DNA from: Bacteroidota bacterium
Lineage (GTDB): Bacteria; Bacteroidota; Bacteroidia; Bacteroidales; Prolixibacteraceae
Reading direction: 5' to 3'
DNA: 32,582 nucleotides
NCBI GenBank assembly: GCA_023251435.1
Contig: JAHEYU010000066.1
Span: forward strand, 1-32,582
Both the position numbers and the translations under genes were made by a program. This document shows, one piece after another, positions 1 to 10,106 of the stretch. Under the pieces are notes generated by a model. The model was given only the letters and a program-made list of their open reading frames with translations. It had not been told where the DNA came from and made no database searches. Each line of letters begins with the position of its first letter. Position 1 is the stretch's first letter.

Positions 1-1848
1 GGACAACAGATGGAAGGGTTGATGTTCAAGGACGGCGGTCCGATTGTGGCTGTTCAGTTTGAAAACGAATTTGAGCATGCTCCGTCTTCCTGGGGATTCA
101 CAGGTGAGGGTGGTGAACAGCACATGCTTAATCTTAAACGTATGGCCATTGAAGCAGGATTGGTGGCACCGATGTATGTTTGCACCGCATGGGGTGGAGC
201 GCCAGTGCCTCATGATGAAATGATTCCGGGACAAGGGGGCTACCCATTTATGGGACAGGGCAATCCAAGCGCATATTACACATTCTATGATGCAGCTACC
301 AGAAAGCATTCCAACTACGACGCTTTGCGCTATCCGATCGCAAATATTGAGGTGGGACCGGGGATGTTAAATGTAGGTAAATGGCGTCCGGTGGCTCCAC
401 CAGAACACGCGGAAGCTTTGGCGTTGATTATGACGGGCATGGGAGGAAACATTCTGGGCTACTACATGTACCAGGCTGGCACACATTTTATAGGCAAAAA
501 AGGCAACAGTAGCGTATGGGGACCACAGTCCAGCTTAAGTTATGACTGGCATTGCCCGTTACGTGAATTCGGCAACAGCCGTCCGGTATATGACTACATG
601 AAACCGGTGAACTTTTTTCTTTCCGATTACGGGGATTTACTTGCCCCTATGGTTACCGAAATTCCGGCAAACTCGGCTATCTATAAGGATGATACAACAA
701 ATTTACGCTATGCAGTAAGAGCCAAAGGCGAAAGTGGATTCCTCTTCCTTAACAACTATCAGGACCGCTTGCAACTACCTGATCGTAATAATGTGAGTGT
801 AGATTTGAAATTCAACAATTTCTCCATGCGCATTCCGCAGGAAGGCGGTTTCACCTTGAAACATAACCAATCCGCCATTCTTCCCTTTAATTTGGATCTT
901 GACGGCGTTCGTCTGAACTATGCCATGGCGCAGCTTTACACACGGACAACTTCTGCTGATGGTCGCAATGTCTATGTATTTTTCGTTCCGGATGGCTTCG
1001 ACGGTAGTTATGCATTCGATTCCAATACGCTTAAGAAAGTGTCATCGACCACTGCCAATGTTGATAAAAAAAGCGGATGCACTATCGTGAAGTCGGTGCC
1101 CGGCACATCCAGTTTAATCGACATTCAGTCAAAATCCGGAAAGAAGTTACAGATAATGACCCTGACCCGGGCGCAGGCACTTACTTTGACACGACAAGAA
1201 ATTTTCGGTCGTCAGCGTATCGTACTTTCCAATAATATGACCATTTCCGCAGATAACAAACTCCGTGTTTCTCAGATCGGTGAATCTAATCTGGGTTTTT
1301 CTGTGTTTCCAGCCCCTGAGCAGAAACTGGTTGCCGAAGCAGGAAAACTGATTGCATCTGACGACGGTGTCTTCCGACGCTACTCGATTAAACTTCCGGA
1401 GGTTAAACCCGCCATCTCGATCAATGGAATCGGCAGCGCAGAAGTGAAGATCAGCACAAAATCCTCCGTGCTGGACTGTTGTAACGATATATTCCTTTAT
1501 GTGGATTATCTCGGTGATAAAGCCGAGTTGAAACACGAAGGTGAACTTCTCTGCGACGACTTGTTTGACCGCACGGGCTGGCAGATTGGATTGAAGCGGT
1601 TCCGTAACAAGCTGAGCGGGGAATCGCTCGTTATGACAGTCAATCCACAACAACCGATTGTTGAAATCGTCAATAATATGGAGGTAAACGCTGAAGTTAT
1701 CCAGAAAAAAGATACGAAAGGGGATTTACTAGTAGGTTCGTATGACGGAACTTCGGTGAAAGTAGCAGAACAGGGCAGGATCAATTCGATATCCGTTCTC
1801 CCGGAATATGCTGTTTGGGTGTCAGTAAAAACAAAAAAAAGTGAATAG
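1..1848 (+). CDS. GH35-like beta-galactosidase, 5' partial
   Basis: The reading frame is open from base 1, so the N-terminus, including any signal peptide and the first barrel strands, lies outside the window. At least 615 residues are visible. The early motif GGPIVAVQFENEFEH matches the GH35/clan A acid-base strand, with the proton donor probably the Glu at bases 67-69. The Glu in NIEVGPG (bases 349-351) fits the nucleophile strand. After the barrel come beta-rich regions (from about base 650) typical of the C-terminal sandwich domains of bacterial GH35 enzymes. The expected reaction is exo-hydrolysis of terminal beta-galactosyl residues in the periplasm or at the cell surface. It is followed by a 122-bp gap and then the other enzymes of the cluster. 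The family call rests on motifs only; another clan A exo-glycosidase is possible. Confidence 0.75.
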   Translation, partial: GQQMEGLMFKDGGPIVAVQFENEFEHAPSSWGFTGEGGEQHMLNLKRMAIEAGLVAPMYVCTAWGGAPVPHDEMIPGQGGYPFMGQGNPSAYYTFYDAATRKHSNYDALRYPIANIEVGPGMLNVGKWRPVAPPEHAEALALIMTGMGGNILGYYMYQAGTHFIGKKGNSSVWGPQSSLSYDWHCPLREFGNSRPVYDYMKPVNFFLSDYGDLLAPMVTEIPANSAIYKDDTTNLRYAVRAKGESGFLFLNNYQDRLQLPDRNNVSVDLKFNNFSMRIPQEGGFTLKHNQSAILPFNLDLDGVRLNYAMAQLYTRTTSADGRNVYVFFVPDGFDGSYAFDSNTLKKVSSTTANVDKKSGCTIVKSVPGTSSLIDIQSKSGKKLQIMTLTRAQALTLTRQEIFGRQRIVLSNNMTISADNKLRVSQIGESNLGFSVFPAPEQKLVAEAGKLIASDDGVFRRYSIKLPEVKPAISINGIGSAEVKISTKSSVLDCCNDIFLYVDYLGDKAELKHEGELLCDDLFDRTGWQIGLKRFRNKLSGESLVMTVNPQQPIVEIVNNMEVNAEVIQKKDTKGDLLVGSYDGTSVKVAEQGRINSISVLPEYAVWVSVKTKKSE

Positions 1849-1970
1849 ATTGATCCTAGTTCGTAAACATTGCTGGAACAATAATTTTCACACAACATTT
1901 AGAGACTGATTAAATGTTATTTTAAACATAATATGAGCTTTTAGTCTCATTTATTATAAATTATTTACGT

Positions 1971-2888
1971 ATGAAAAACATAGCATTTCTTTTACTAATG
2001 TTAATGTCATGGGGAGCCTTGTCAGGGCAGGATGAAATTGGGATAGATAACGACACCCTACATGTCAAAGTTGATTTAACAAGAGGTGGAGCCATTTGCT
2101 ATATCTCAAAATCGTCTGTCGATAGAAATATTATCAATATTGCTGACGAAGGGCGGTATGTACAGCAATCCTATTATGCCGGAAAAAGCATTGACAGAAA
2201 AGCAGAAGGCCAATCGCCAAGTTGGTCACCTTGGTCGTGGAATCCTATTCAGGTGGGAGATGCATTTCGTAACCGGGCTAAAATACTGGATTATAAAAAA
2301 ACAGGGAATACTATCTACGTAAAATGTACTCCCATGCTTTGGGATATGAATAATAAGCCCGCAGAAGCAGAAATGGAACAATGGACAACGCTCTCGGGCA
2401 ATGTTCTTAAAGTCAAAAATAAATTGACTTGCCATCGAACTGACACTATATATGGCGAAGGGAAAATGAATGATCAGGAATTACCTGCGGTTTATCCAAT
2501 TTCGGCACTAAAGAACTTGTATACATACTTCGGAAACCAACCATTTACAAATGCACCGTTAACAAATCCAAAAACAGTGCTGCTTTCGAGTGGATTTTGG
2601 GGAAGATATAACAACGACATTGTCACAGAGAACTGGATGGCTTATGTAGATGATGCAAAATGGGGAATCGGTGTTTACAGCCCGATTTGTTCTAACTTTT
2701 TGGCAGGCATGCATATCGGGCCGGATGGTGAGGCAAACAGCGATGCAACGTCCTATATTGCTCCTGTTAAAAAACATGCTCTGGATCGTAATTCAATTTT
2801 CGAATACGATTATTATCTGATTATTGGGGAACTCGGTGAAATCCGGAAAACAGTGTACAAGATTAGACGGGCAGTAAATAAAAAATAA
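1971..2888 (+). CDS. Secreted beta-sandwich protein of unknown function
   Basis: This is a 305-residue protein with a signal peptide (MKNIAFLLLMLMSWGALSGQ, cleavage after about residue 19). The mature part has the segment GGAICYIS followed by IINIADEGRYVQQSYYAG. That pattern resembles the super-sandwich fold of galactose-mutarotase-like and polysaccharide-lyase-like proteins, but I recognise no named family. Trp-rich and acidic stretches (SPWSWNP, MLWDMNN) could line a sugar-binding face. It lies 53 bp before the GH106 gene on the same strand, so it is probably co-transcribed and serves the same substrate as a binding protein or enzyme. The start is the first ATG giving a proper signal peptide. 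The function is unassigned. Confidence 0.7.
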   Translation: MKNIAFLLLMLMSWGALSGQDEIGIDNDTLHVKVDLTRGGAICYISKSSVDRNIINIADEGRYVQQSYYAGKSIDRKAEGQSPSWSPWSWNPIQVGDAFRNRAKILDYKKTGNTIYVKCTPMLWDMNNKPAEAEMEQWTTLSGNVLKVKNKLTCHRTDTIYGEGKMNDQELPAVYPISALKNLYTYFGNQPFTNAPLTNPKTVLLSSGFWGRYNNDIVTENWMAYVDDAKWGIGVYSPICSNFLAGMHIGPDGEANSDATSYIAPVKKHALDRNSIFEYDYYLIIGELGEIRKTVYKIRRAVNKK

Positions 2889-2941
2889 ACACATTCAAAC
2901 CTTCGGGAAATACGTTTTTTAATCAGCAATTCAATATAATC

Positions 2942-5900
2942 ATGAAAAAACATCAAATCATCTTTTTAAACACTCTCTTATTGGTTTTTCAATTTTCTAT
3001 AGCTACGGCACAATTAAAATCGAATAAAGCAAATTTTTCTAAATTAGAATCGGGGTTTAAAACGACACCTGACAGCATCCAAACCACTGTGTATTGGTAC
3101 TGGATGTCTGATAATATTTCGAAAGAAGGTGTAAAAAAAGATCTTCATGCCATGAAAAGAGTAGGGATAAACCGTGCATTTATTGGCAATATTGGTGGTT
3201 ATGGAACTCCTTATGGCTCTGTGAAAATTTTTAGCGACCAATGGTGGGAAATAATACATACAGCGCTTAAAACAGCTACCGAATTAAATATTGAAATTGG
3301 GATTTTCAACAGTCCGGGTTGGAGTCAATCCGGTGGCCCCTGGGTTAAGGATGAGCAATCGATGCGTTATTTAAATTCGTCGGAAATAAAAGTGACTGGA
3401 CCACAAAAACTGAGTAAAAAACTCATTGCTCCACACGAACATTTTCAGCGAGTAAGTGTAATTGCGTACAAAGATCCTACTTTTTCAGCAAAAACATACA
3501 GTTCGTTACAGCCGAAAGTCAGTTCGGTACCCAAGTTAGAGGGAGTAGATAAACTTGTTGATGGTGATACCTCCACAGTTGCTGGACTTAAAAACAACAA
3601 ACCACTTACGCTAACTTTTGAAACAAAAGAAAAAGCCACAGTTCGCAGTATTATCATTCATACAGCTGCTAATAAACAAATAATTGTTAATGCTGAACTT
3701 TTTGTGAAAGATGGTTCAAAACTCCATTTGTTAAAGAGATTTGAAATTAATCGAAGTAAATTTAGCTTTCAGGTTGGGTTCGAGCCTAATGCTCCTATTG
3801 TTGTTTCGCTGCCAGAAACAAAATCAACAACTTATCAATTAGTAATTGCAGATATTACAATCCCCGGAGCACTTGCCGAGATTGAACTTTCGGAAACGCC
3901 GAAATTGGAACGTTATCCAGAGAAGTCGTTTGCAAAAATGTTTCAGACACCACTGCCTTATTGGAAAGAGTATATGTGGGAGTCGCAACCAAAAATTTCA
4001 AAGAAATTAGCAATAGAGCCAAAAAGCGTTATCGACATTACCAAACACCTTTCGGCTGATGGCAGATTGAATTGGTCGGTACCAAGTGGAAATTGGGTAA
4101 TCATGCAAACGGGTATGACAAATACAGGTGTTACCAACGGACCAGCATCGCCCGAAGCAACAGGTTTGGAAACTGACAAGATGAGTAAAGAGCATATTGC
4201 AGCTCATTTCGATGCTTTTATGGGAGAAATTATTCGTAGAATACCTGCTGCCGACCGCAAAACATGGAAAGTGGTGGTGCAAGACAGCTACGAAACTGGT
4301 GGGCAGAATTGGACCGATGGATTAACGGAAGAGTTTACAGATAAATATGGATATAGTCCGCTGCCTTTTCTTCCTGCTTTGAAAGGAAATGTTGTAGGAA
4401 GCCGTGACCAATCCGACCGTTTTCTTTGGGATTTACGTCGCTTGGTAGCCGACAAAGTATCCTACGATTATGTAGGCGGTTTGCGCGACGTAAGTCATAA
4501 ACATGGACTTACCACATGGCTCGAAAATTATGGACACTGGGGTTTTCCCGGAGAGTTTCTTCAATACGGTGGACAATCCGATGAAATTGCTGGTGAATTT
4601 TGGAGCGAAGGCGAATTGGGTGATATTGAAAACCGTGCAGCATCTTCTTGCGCACATATCTATGGCAAAACGAAAGTTTCTGCCGAATCGTTTACTTGTG
4701 GTGGAATGGCTTATTCTCGCTATCCTGCCACAATGAAACAGCGTGGTGATCGCTTTTTTACCGAAGGTATAAACAACACTCTGTTACATGTTTTCATTCA
4801 GCAACCTTACGAAATAGCGCCTGGTGTAAATGCTATTTTTGGTAACGAATTTAACCGGCACAACACTTGGTTTAACCAGATGGATATGTTTGTGCAATAC
4901 TTGAAACGAACCAACTTTATGCTTCAACAAGGTAATTATGTGGCAGAAGTGGCTTATTTCATTGGTGAAGATGCTCCCAAAATGACGGGAGTTTGCGACC
5001 CTGCTTTACCTCAGGGTTATTCGTTCGATTACATTAATGCGGAGGTTATTCATACACGAGTAAGCGTAAAAGATGGAAAATTGGTATTGCCCGATGGAAT
5101 GACTTACAGCATGTTGGTACTACCAAAACTTGAAACCATTCGTCCTGAATTGTTGGCAAAAATTAAAGAGTTGGTATTGCAAGGTGCTGTGGTGCTTGGA
5201 CCAAAACCCACCTCATCGCCAAGTTTGAAAGGTTACCCGAAAGCCGATGCGCAAGTAAAGAAAATGGCTGATGAACTTTGGGGAAAAGTGGATGGTGTGA
5301 AAGTAAAATCGGCAAAAGTAGGCAAAGGCATGATACTGTCGGGAATGGAAATGCAGGAAGCGCTTGATTTAATAGGAATTTTGCCTGATTTTAAATTGGC
5401 CAAAAACGACTCCACTCTTTTTATTCATAGAACAGTTGCTGAAGGCGAAATTTATTTTGTTTCCAATCAATCAAACAAAACAATCAGCATTTCTCCCGAA
5501 TTTAGAGTAAAAGGTAAAAGTCCCGAATTATGGGATGCTGTAGCCGGTACTAAACGCGATTTACCTGCTTACAAACAAACCGAAAAAACAACTATTGTTC
5601 CTTTAAAATTGGAGGCTTATGAAAGTCAGTTTATAATTTTCCGAAAAAATGCCGGAACGCCTTCAAACTTTGATGTTGAAGCTAATTTTCCTATTGGAAA
5701 AACGTTGGTCGAATTGAACGAAAACTGGACAGTGAGTTTCGATAATGCCATTCGTGGGCCAAAAAAACCTGTTGAATTAAAAAGACTTATCGACTGGACT
5801 TTATCTTCAAACGACAACATTAAATATTATTCAGGAACAGCTATTTATAGCAAAAATGTTCAATTGACAGAGAGGCTAATGGGTGGAAAAGTATTATTGA

Positions 5901-6187
5901 ATACAGGTAAACTTACTTCTATGGCTAAAGTAAAAGTTAACGGCGTGGATGTAGGAGGCGTGTGGACTGCTCCGTGGCAGGTTGATATTAGTTCGGCAAT
6001 AAAGTCGGGAAATAATACTATTGAAATCTCGGTGGTAAACAATTGGATGAATCGTTTGATTGGTGATTTGAAATTACCAGAAAACGAACGCCCAACATGG
6101 ACTTCGGTTGTTCCATATAAAGCAGATAGTCCTTTACAGCCTTCAGGATTGTTTGGGCCGGTTAAAATAATACAAATCAATTTGTAA
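2942..6187 (+). CDS. GH106 alpha-L-rhamnosidase
   Basis: This is a 1081-residue secreted protein (signal peptide about residues 1-23, ending ATAQ), a normal length for GH106. The N-terminal barrel begins VYWYWMSDNISKEGVKKDL and continues with GIFNSPGWSQSGGPWV, both typical of the family. The segments QDSYETGGQNWTDG (Glu451), TTWLENYGHWG (Glu528), DEIAGEFWSEGE (Glu548-556) and VSAESF (Glu582) carry conserved-looking carboxylates. From memory of the Bacteroides enzyme, Glu451, Glu552 and Glu582 have about the spacing of its catalytic and calcium-ligand residues. The C-terminal part (about 920-1080) is a GH2-like jelly roll ending in LQPSGLFGPVKI. GH106 removes terminal alpha-L-rhamnose from pectic or other rhamnosylated glycans. 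It lies 42 bp upstream of the GH43 gene. Confidence 0.88.
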   Translation: MKKHQIIFLNTLLLVFQFSIATAQLKSNKANFSKLESGFKTTPDSIQTTVYWYWMSDNISKEGVKKDLHAMKRVGINRAFIGNIGGYGTPYGSVKIFSDQWWEIIHTALKTATELNIEIGIFNSPGWSQSGGPWVKDEQSMRYLNSSEIKVTGPQKLSKKLIAPHEHFQRVSVIAYKDPTFSAKTYSSLQPKVSSVPKLEGVDKLVDGDTSTVAGLKNNKPLTLTFETKEKATVRSIIIHTAANKQIIVNAELFVKDGSKLHLLKRFEINRSKFSFQVGFEPNAPIVVSLPETKSTTYQLVIADITIPGALAEIELSETPKLERYPEKSFAKMFQTPLPYWKEYMWESQPKISKKLAIEPKSVIDITKHLSADGRLNWSVPSGNWVIMQTGMTNTGVTNGPASPEATGLETDKMSKEHIAAHFDAFMGEIIRRIPAADRKTWKVVVQDSYETGGQNWTDGLTEEFTDKYGYSPLPFLPALKGNVVGSRDQSDRFLWDLRRLVADKVSYDYVGGLRDVSHKHGLTTWLENYGHWGFPGEFLQYGGQSDEIAGEFWSEGELGDIENRAASSCAHIYGKTKVSAESFTCGGMAYSRYPATMKQRGDRFFTEGINNTLLHVFIQQPYEIAPGVNAIFGNEFNRHNTWFNQMDMFVQYLKRTNFMLQQGNYVAEVAYFIGEDAPKMTGVCDPALPQGYSFDYINAEVIHTRVSVKDGKLVLPDGMTYSMLVLPKLETIRPELLAKIKELVLQGAVVLGPKPTSSPSLKGYPKADAQVKKMADELWGKVDGVKVKSAKVGKGMILSGMEMQEALDLIGILPDFKLAKNDSTLFIHRTVAEGEIYFVSNQSNKTISISPEFRVKGKSPELWDAVAGTKRDLPAYKQTEKTTIVPLKLEAYESQFIIFRKNAGTPSNFDVEANFPIGKTLVELNENWTVSFDNAIRGPKKPVELKRLIDWTLSSNDNIKYYSGTAIYSKNVQLTERLMGGKVLLNTGKLTSMAKVKVNGVDVGGVWTAPWQVDISSAIKSGNNTIEISVVNNWMNRLIGDLKLPENERPTWTSVVPYKADSPLQPSGLFGPVKIIQINL

Positions 6188-6229
6188 GTATTTTATATCT
6201 AATCGGTTGTATCTTATATTTTCCAAAAA

Positions 6230-7573
6230 ATGAAGAAGTTGAAAATCATTTTGTTGCTGTTTTTTGCATGTACACTAACATTTTCGCAAAATCCTATTTG
6301 TCCTCCGGGATTGAATATTGCCGATCCTACGGCTCGGGTTTGGAAAGATGGTAAGTTATATGTGTATGGATCGCGCGATGAAAGTCTGGATTATTACTGC
6401 TCGTACGATCATTGGGTGCTCTCATCAAGTGATTTGATTAACTGGGAATACACCCCAAATGTATTTGCCTCGAAAGGCAAATACGATCAGATTCCGTGGA
6501 ACGATCAAGCACTTTATGCACCGGATGCAATGTACAGAAATGGAAAATACTACTTATATTATTGTCAGTCCGGAGGACAGGAAGGTGTAGCTACAAGTAA
6601 CTCCCCTACCGGACCGTTTACGAACCCAAAAGAGATCTATCTGAAAAATAAAAATCAGATTGATCCGGCAGTTTTTATCGACGACGACGGTCAGGCTTAT
6701 TACTTATGGGGTCAATTTCAGGCAAAAATTGCGAAGCTGAAACCTAACATGACAGAGATTGATACAACCACTATTGTAGATAATTTAATTACCGAAAAAG
6801 AACACTTTTTTCACGAAGGTGGATACATGGTAAAACGCAACGGCATTTACTATTTTATTTACGCCGATATGAGTCGAAAAGGAATGCCAACTTGTATTGG
6901 TTACGCAACTTCAAGGTCGCCATTAGGTCCATTCAAATACGGTGGTGTAATCGTAGATAATGATGGTTGCGACCCTGCAAATTGGAACAATCACGGTTCT
7001 ATTGTTGAATTCAAAGGAAAGTGGTATGTATTTTATCATCGCACTACCAATGGTGTAATAAATTCACGTAAAGCCTGTATCGAACCTATCAATTTCAATC
7101 AAGACGGAAGCATTAACGAAGTGGAAATGACTTCGCAGGGAGCTGGAAAACCACTTGATGCTTTTTCTAAGATCGAAGCAGAACGTACTTGTCTTATGTT
7201 CGGGAATATTCGAATTGAGTATTTGAGTTTTGACGAAACAAATCTTCTTAACCCATCGAATAACGACCAATTAGGGAAAATCAAGAATAAAGATTGGGCG
7301 GCATATAAATACATTGATTTTGGAGCTGGAGCAAAAACGGTAACAGTTTGTGTGGCACCAGGAGCAAAGCCCGGAAAAATTCAGTTTAAATTGGATAATG
7401 TATGGGGCGCACCAATTGGAACACTCGATGTACCAGGAGGAGGCGATGGAAAAACCTTCAAGACCTTATCAACAAATATCAGCTTAGCAAAAGGTGTGCA
7501 TTCACTCTACATCGATTTTACAGCTCACGAAAATGAGTCGTTTAATGTGGATTGGTTTGAATTTAAAAAGTAG
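6230..7573 (+). CDS. GH43 glycosidase with C-terminal CBM6-like module
   Basis: This 447-residue protein has a signal peptide (MKKLKIILLLFFACTLTFSQ). The five-bladed propeller carries the GH43 triad: base Asp32 in NIADPTARV, pKa modulator Asp145 in QIDPAVFIDDDG, and acid Glu196 in FHEGGYM. APDAMYRNGKYYLYY is the typical second-blade signature. Residues about 310-447 form a CBM6-like beta-sandwich (starts FSKIEAER, ends FNVDWFEFKK). GH43 members cleave alpha-L-arabinofuranosides, beta-xylosides or beta-1,3-galactans; the architecture alone does not decide which. It sits between the GH106 and GH2 genes with gaps of 42 and 52 bp, which suggests a joint operon. Confidence 0.9.
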   Translation: MKKLKIILLLFFACTLTFSQNPICPPGLNIADPTARVWKDGKLYVYGSRDESLDYYCSYDHWVLSSSDLINWEYTPNVFASKGKYDQIPWNDQALYAPDAMYRNGKYYLYYCQSGGQEGVATSNSPTGPFTNPKEIYLKNKNQIDPAVFIDDDGQAYYLWGQFQAKIAKLKPNMTEIDTTTIVDNLITEKEHFFHEGGYMVKRNGIYYFIYADMSRKGMPTCIGYATSRSPLGPFKYGGVIVDNDGCDPANWNNHGSIVEFKGKWYVFYHRTTNGVINSRKACIEPINFNQDGSINEVEMTSQGAGKPLDAFSKIEAERTCLMFGNIRIEYLSFDETNLLNPSNNDQLGKIKNKDWAAYKYIDFGAGAKTVTVCVAPGAKPGKIQFKLDNVWGAPIGTLDVPGGGDGKTFKTLSTNISLAKGVHSLYIDFTAHENESFNVDWFEFKK

Positions 7574-7625
7574 AATAATTATTAATGGATGTATTTAATC
7601 AATTATATATCAAACAAATAACAAA

Positions 7626-10100
7626 ATGAATAAATCTTTTTTGTCATATCTTTTTTCTTTACTCATTTTGGGGGTGTTTAATTCTCATCTATTTGCTCAG
7701 ATAGATGAGAATGTATTCCGAAATACAACGGGAGTTAAAGCAAAATTATCTTCTGAATCCATTATGGATGAGAAAATAAATTTCAATACAAATTGGAAAT
7801 TTCAGTTGGGAGAATTACCCGGATTTCATCTTCCAAATTACAACGATAACAATTGGCGTACACTTGATGTTCCCCACGATTGGTCAATAGAAGGAAAATT
7901 CGACGAGCAAAATCCTGCTGGCGCTTCAGGTGGATTCCTCCCTACAGGAATTGGTTGTTACCGCAAACACTTTGTAATGCCCGAAGGATCAAAAGGGAAA
8001 CGGATAAAAATTAGGTTCGATGGTGTTTATATGAAATCATCGGTTTTTCTGAATGGCGTTTTTCTGGGAAACAGACCGTATGGATTCAGTACGTTCGAAT
8101 ATGACCTTACTCCTCATCTTAAATACGAAAATGCGGAAAACATATTAGCTGTTGAAGTGGATAACTCTTTGCAACCAAGTTCGCGTTGGTACACAGGCTC
8201 AGGCATTAACAGGAATGTGTATTTAATAATCACCGAACAGCAGCATTTTAAGTCGTTCGGAACTTTCATCCGTACCGATAAGTTAACGGCAAATAGCGCC
8301 GTTGTTAAAATTGACTGCAAGGTTGTTTCCAACCAATATGCTGAAAGTGAATCGGTAAAGTTTCAGCGTTTTCCTGAAGATGTTACACGGAAAGTAAAAC
8401 CATCAAAAATTGTGGTAGTACTAAAAAATGCCAAAGACGAAGTGGTAAAGGAAGTAAGCACTAATCAACCTTTAAGCGACTATTCAGAACTTGAGGCTCA
8501 GTTAGTACTAAATGTTGAAAATCCAATTCTTTGGTCTGACAAAACCCCTTATCTCTACAAAATGGAATTGCAGTTGTGGATTGACGGAAAATTAACAGAT
8601 ACAGAACAACATCGCATTGGAATCCGTAAAATAGAATTCAACAATAATCGGGGGATGCTTGTAAATGGCGAAAAAGTTATTGCTAAAGGAGTGTGCCTGC
8701 ATAAAGATGCCGGTTCGTTCGGAACAGCTGTGCCAAAAGATGTTTGGCGGTATCGGTTACAAAAATTAAAAGCTTTGGGTTGTAATGCTATACGTAAGCA
8801 TGGGACGGTTGACCCTGTTTTTATTGATTTATGCGACGAAATGGGTTTTTATTTTATGGCCGAAGCATTTGATGAATGGGACAAAACATGGGAATATGGT
8901 TATTCGGAAGATTCGTGGGGAAAAGTGCCAAACGGCTACAATAAATATTTTAAACAATGGGCTGAAACCGATTTAAAGGACATGGTGAAACGGGAAAGAA
9001 ATCATCCTTCTGTATTTATGTATTCAGTTGGGAACGAGATGCCCAATCAGCGCTATTCCGACGGACCAAAAACCCTCAAAATGTTGATGGATTGGGCGAA
9101 GGAAGAGGATAAAACCCGACCGGTAATTGCAGCCTGCGATTGGGCTCCATGGGCTAATAAATCAGGTTTCATGGACACAATGGATATTGCAGGGTATAAT
9201 TATCCCGACAGGTATTTCAAAAAACATTACGCAGAGGAACATGCAGCTCACCCCGACAGAATTCTGTTAGGAACAGAGAACTACCTCACGCTCGAAAACT
9301 GGATTATGGTACGCGATAATCAGTATGTAGTAGGTTTGTTTTTATGGGCTGGTATCGATTACCTTGGCGAAGCTTTGCAATGGCCACGCCGTGGTTGGGA
9401 ATGGGGTTTAATTGATATTGCCGGCTTCGAAAAGAGTGTATATTATTACTGGAAGGCATTTTGGTCGGAAAAACCAATGGCACATATTGCAGTAAATCTC
9501 AAAGAGAAAGACAAATTTGAGTGGAGGAGTTATAACATAGCTTCGCACTGGAATTTCGCAAAAAATGATGTGGACACAGTTTTTGTTTACAGCAACACCG
9601 AAGAGGTGGAATTATTTCTAAATAAAAAAAGTCTTGGCAAAAAGCGCATTGACAAAAACACCTACGTGGCTCAATATCAAGTTAAATACCAAGAAGGTAC
9701 TTTGATGGCTGTGGCATACAATCAAGGAAAAAAAGTAAGCCAACATATTCTCAAAACAGCAGATAAACCGCAACAACTGGTATTAACTCCTGAAAAAGAA
9801 ACAGTAGAATTATCAAAAGGAGAGTTGATATTTATTCCAATTGAAATAGCGGACAAAAATGGAGTTCGCTGCCCAAATGCCACCAATAACATTAAAATAT
9901 CAGTAGAAGGCGCGGGCGAATTGATTGGAATGGATAGCGGCAATCAGAATAGTCACGAGCTATACAAAATAGATAATCGGAATGCTTACGAGGGTCGGAT
10001 ATTGGTAACCATTAGACCTACTAAAGCTGGTAGTGTAACTGTGAAAGCAATTTCAGATAATCTAACAATAGGTGTTAAAACAATTAATATAATCAATTAA
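7626..10100 (+). CDS. GH2 beta-galactosidase-type enzyme
   Basis: This 824-residue secreted protein has a signal peptide of about 24 residues ending LFAQ. The domain order is that of GH2: jelly roll (about 50-210, with TLDVPHDWSIEGKF and GCYRKHF), an Ig-like domain (about 215-330), a TIM barrel (about 335-620), a DUF4982-like domain (from about 625, KPMAHIAV) and a last Ig-like domain (about 720-824). The acid/base is Glu471 in YSVGNEMPNQ and the nucleophile Glu551 in LLGTENYL. The most likely activity is exo-beta-galactosidase, but beta-glucuronidase and beta-mannosidase are related by the same scaffold. Its stop codon is 6 bp from the start of the decayed GH43-like remnant, so the operon once continued there. 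Confidence 0.9.
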   Translation: MNKSFLSYLFSLLILGVFNSHLFAQIDENVFRNTTGVKAKLSSESIMDEKINFNTNWKFQLGELPGFHLPNYNDNNWRTLDVPHDWSIEGKFDEQNPAGASGGFLPTGIGCYRKHFVMPEGSKGKRIKIRFDGVYMKSSVFLNGVFLGNRPYGFSTFEYDLTPHLKYENAENILAVEVDNSLQPSSRWYTGSGINRNVYLIITEQQHFKSFGTFIRTDKLTANSAVVKIDCKVVSNQYAESESVKFQRFPEDVTRKVKPSKIVVVLKNAKDEVVKEVSTNQPLSDYSELEAQLVLNVENPILWSDKTPYLYKMELQLWIDGKLTDTEQHRIGIRKIEFNNNRGMLVNGEKVIAKGVCLHKDAGSFGTAVPKDVWRYRLQKLKALGCNAIRKHGTVDPVFIDLCDEMGFYFMAEAFDEWDKTWEYGYSEDSWGKVPNGYNKYFKQWAETDLKDMVKRERNHPSVFMYSVGNEMPNQRYSDGPKTLKMLMDWAKEEDKTRPVIAACDWAPWANKSGFMDTMDIAGYNYPDRYFKKHYAEEHAAHPDRILLGTENYLTLENWIMVRDNQYVVGLFLWAGIDYLGEALQWPRRGWEWGLIDIAGFEKSVYYYWKAFWSEKPMAHIAVNLKEKDKFEWRSYNIASHWNFAKNDVDTVFVYSNTEEVELFLNKKSLGKKRIDKNTYVAQYQVKYQEGTLMAVAYNQGKKVSQHILKTADKPQQLVLTPEKETVELSKGELIFIPIEIADKNGVRCPNATNNIKISVEGAGELIGMDSGNQNSHELYKIDNRNAYEGRILVTIRPTKAGSVTVKAISDNLTIGVKTINIIN

Positions 10101-10106
10101 TCAAAA

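Noticed and set aside
1147-1898. Minus-strand open frames opposite the GH35-like gene
   Set aside because: They overlap a gene with clear family motifs, have no recognisable domains, and are cysteine- and serine-rich as expected for antisense frames.
1933-1950. Short hairpin atgag/ctcat after the GH35-like gene, possible terminator
   Set aside because: The stem is only 5 bp with an AT-rich sequence and no clean T run; too weak to call.
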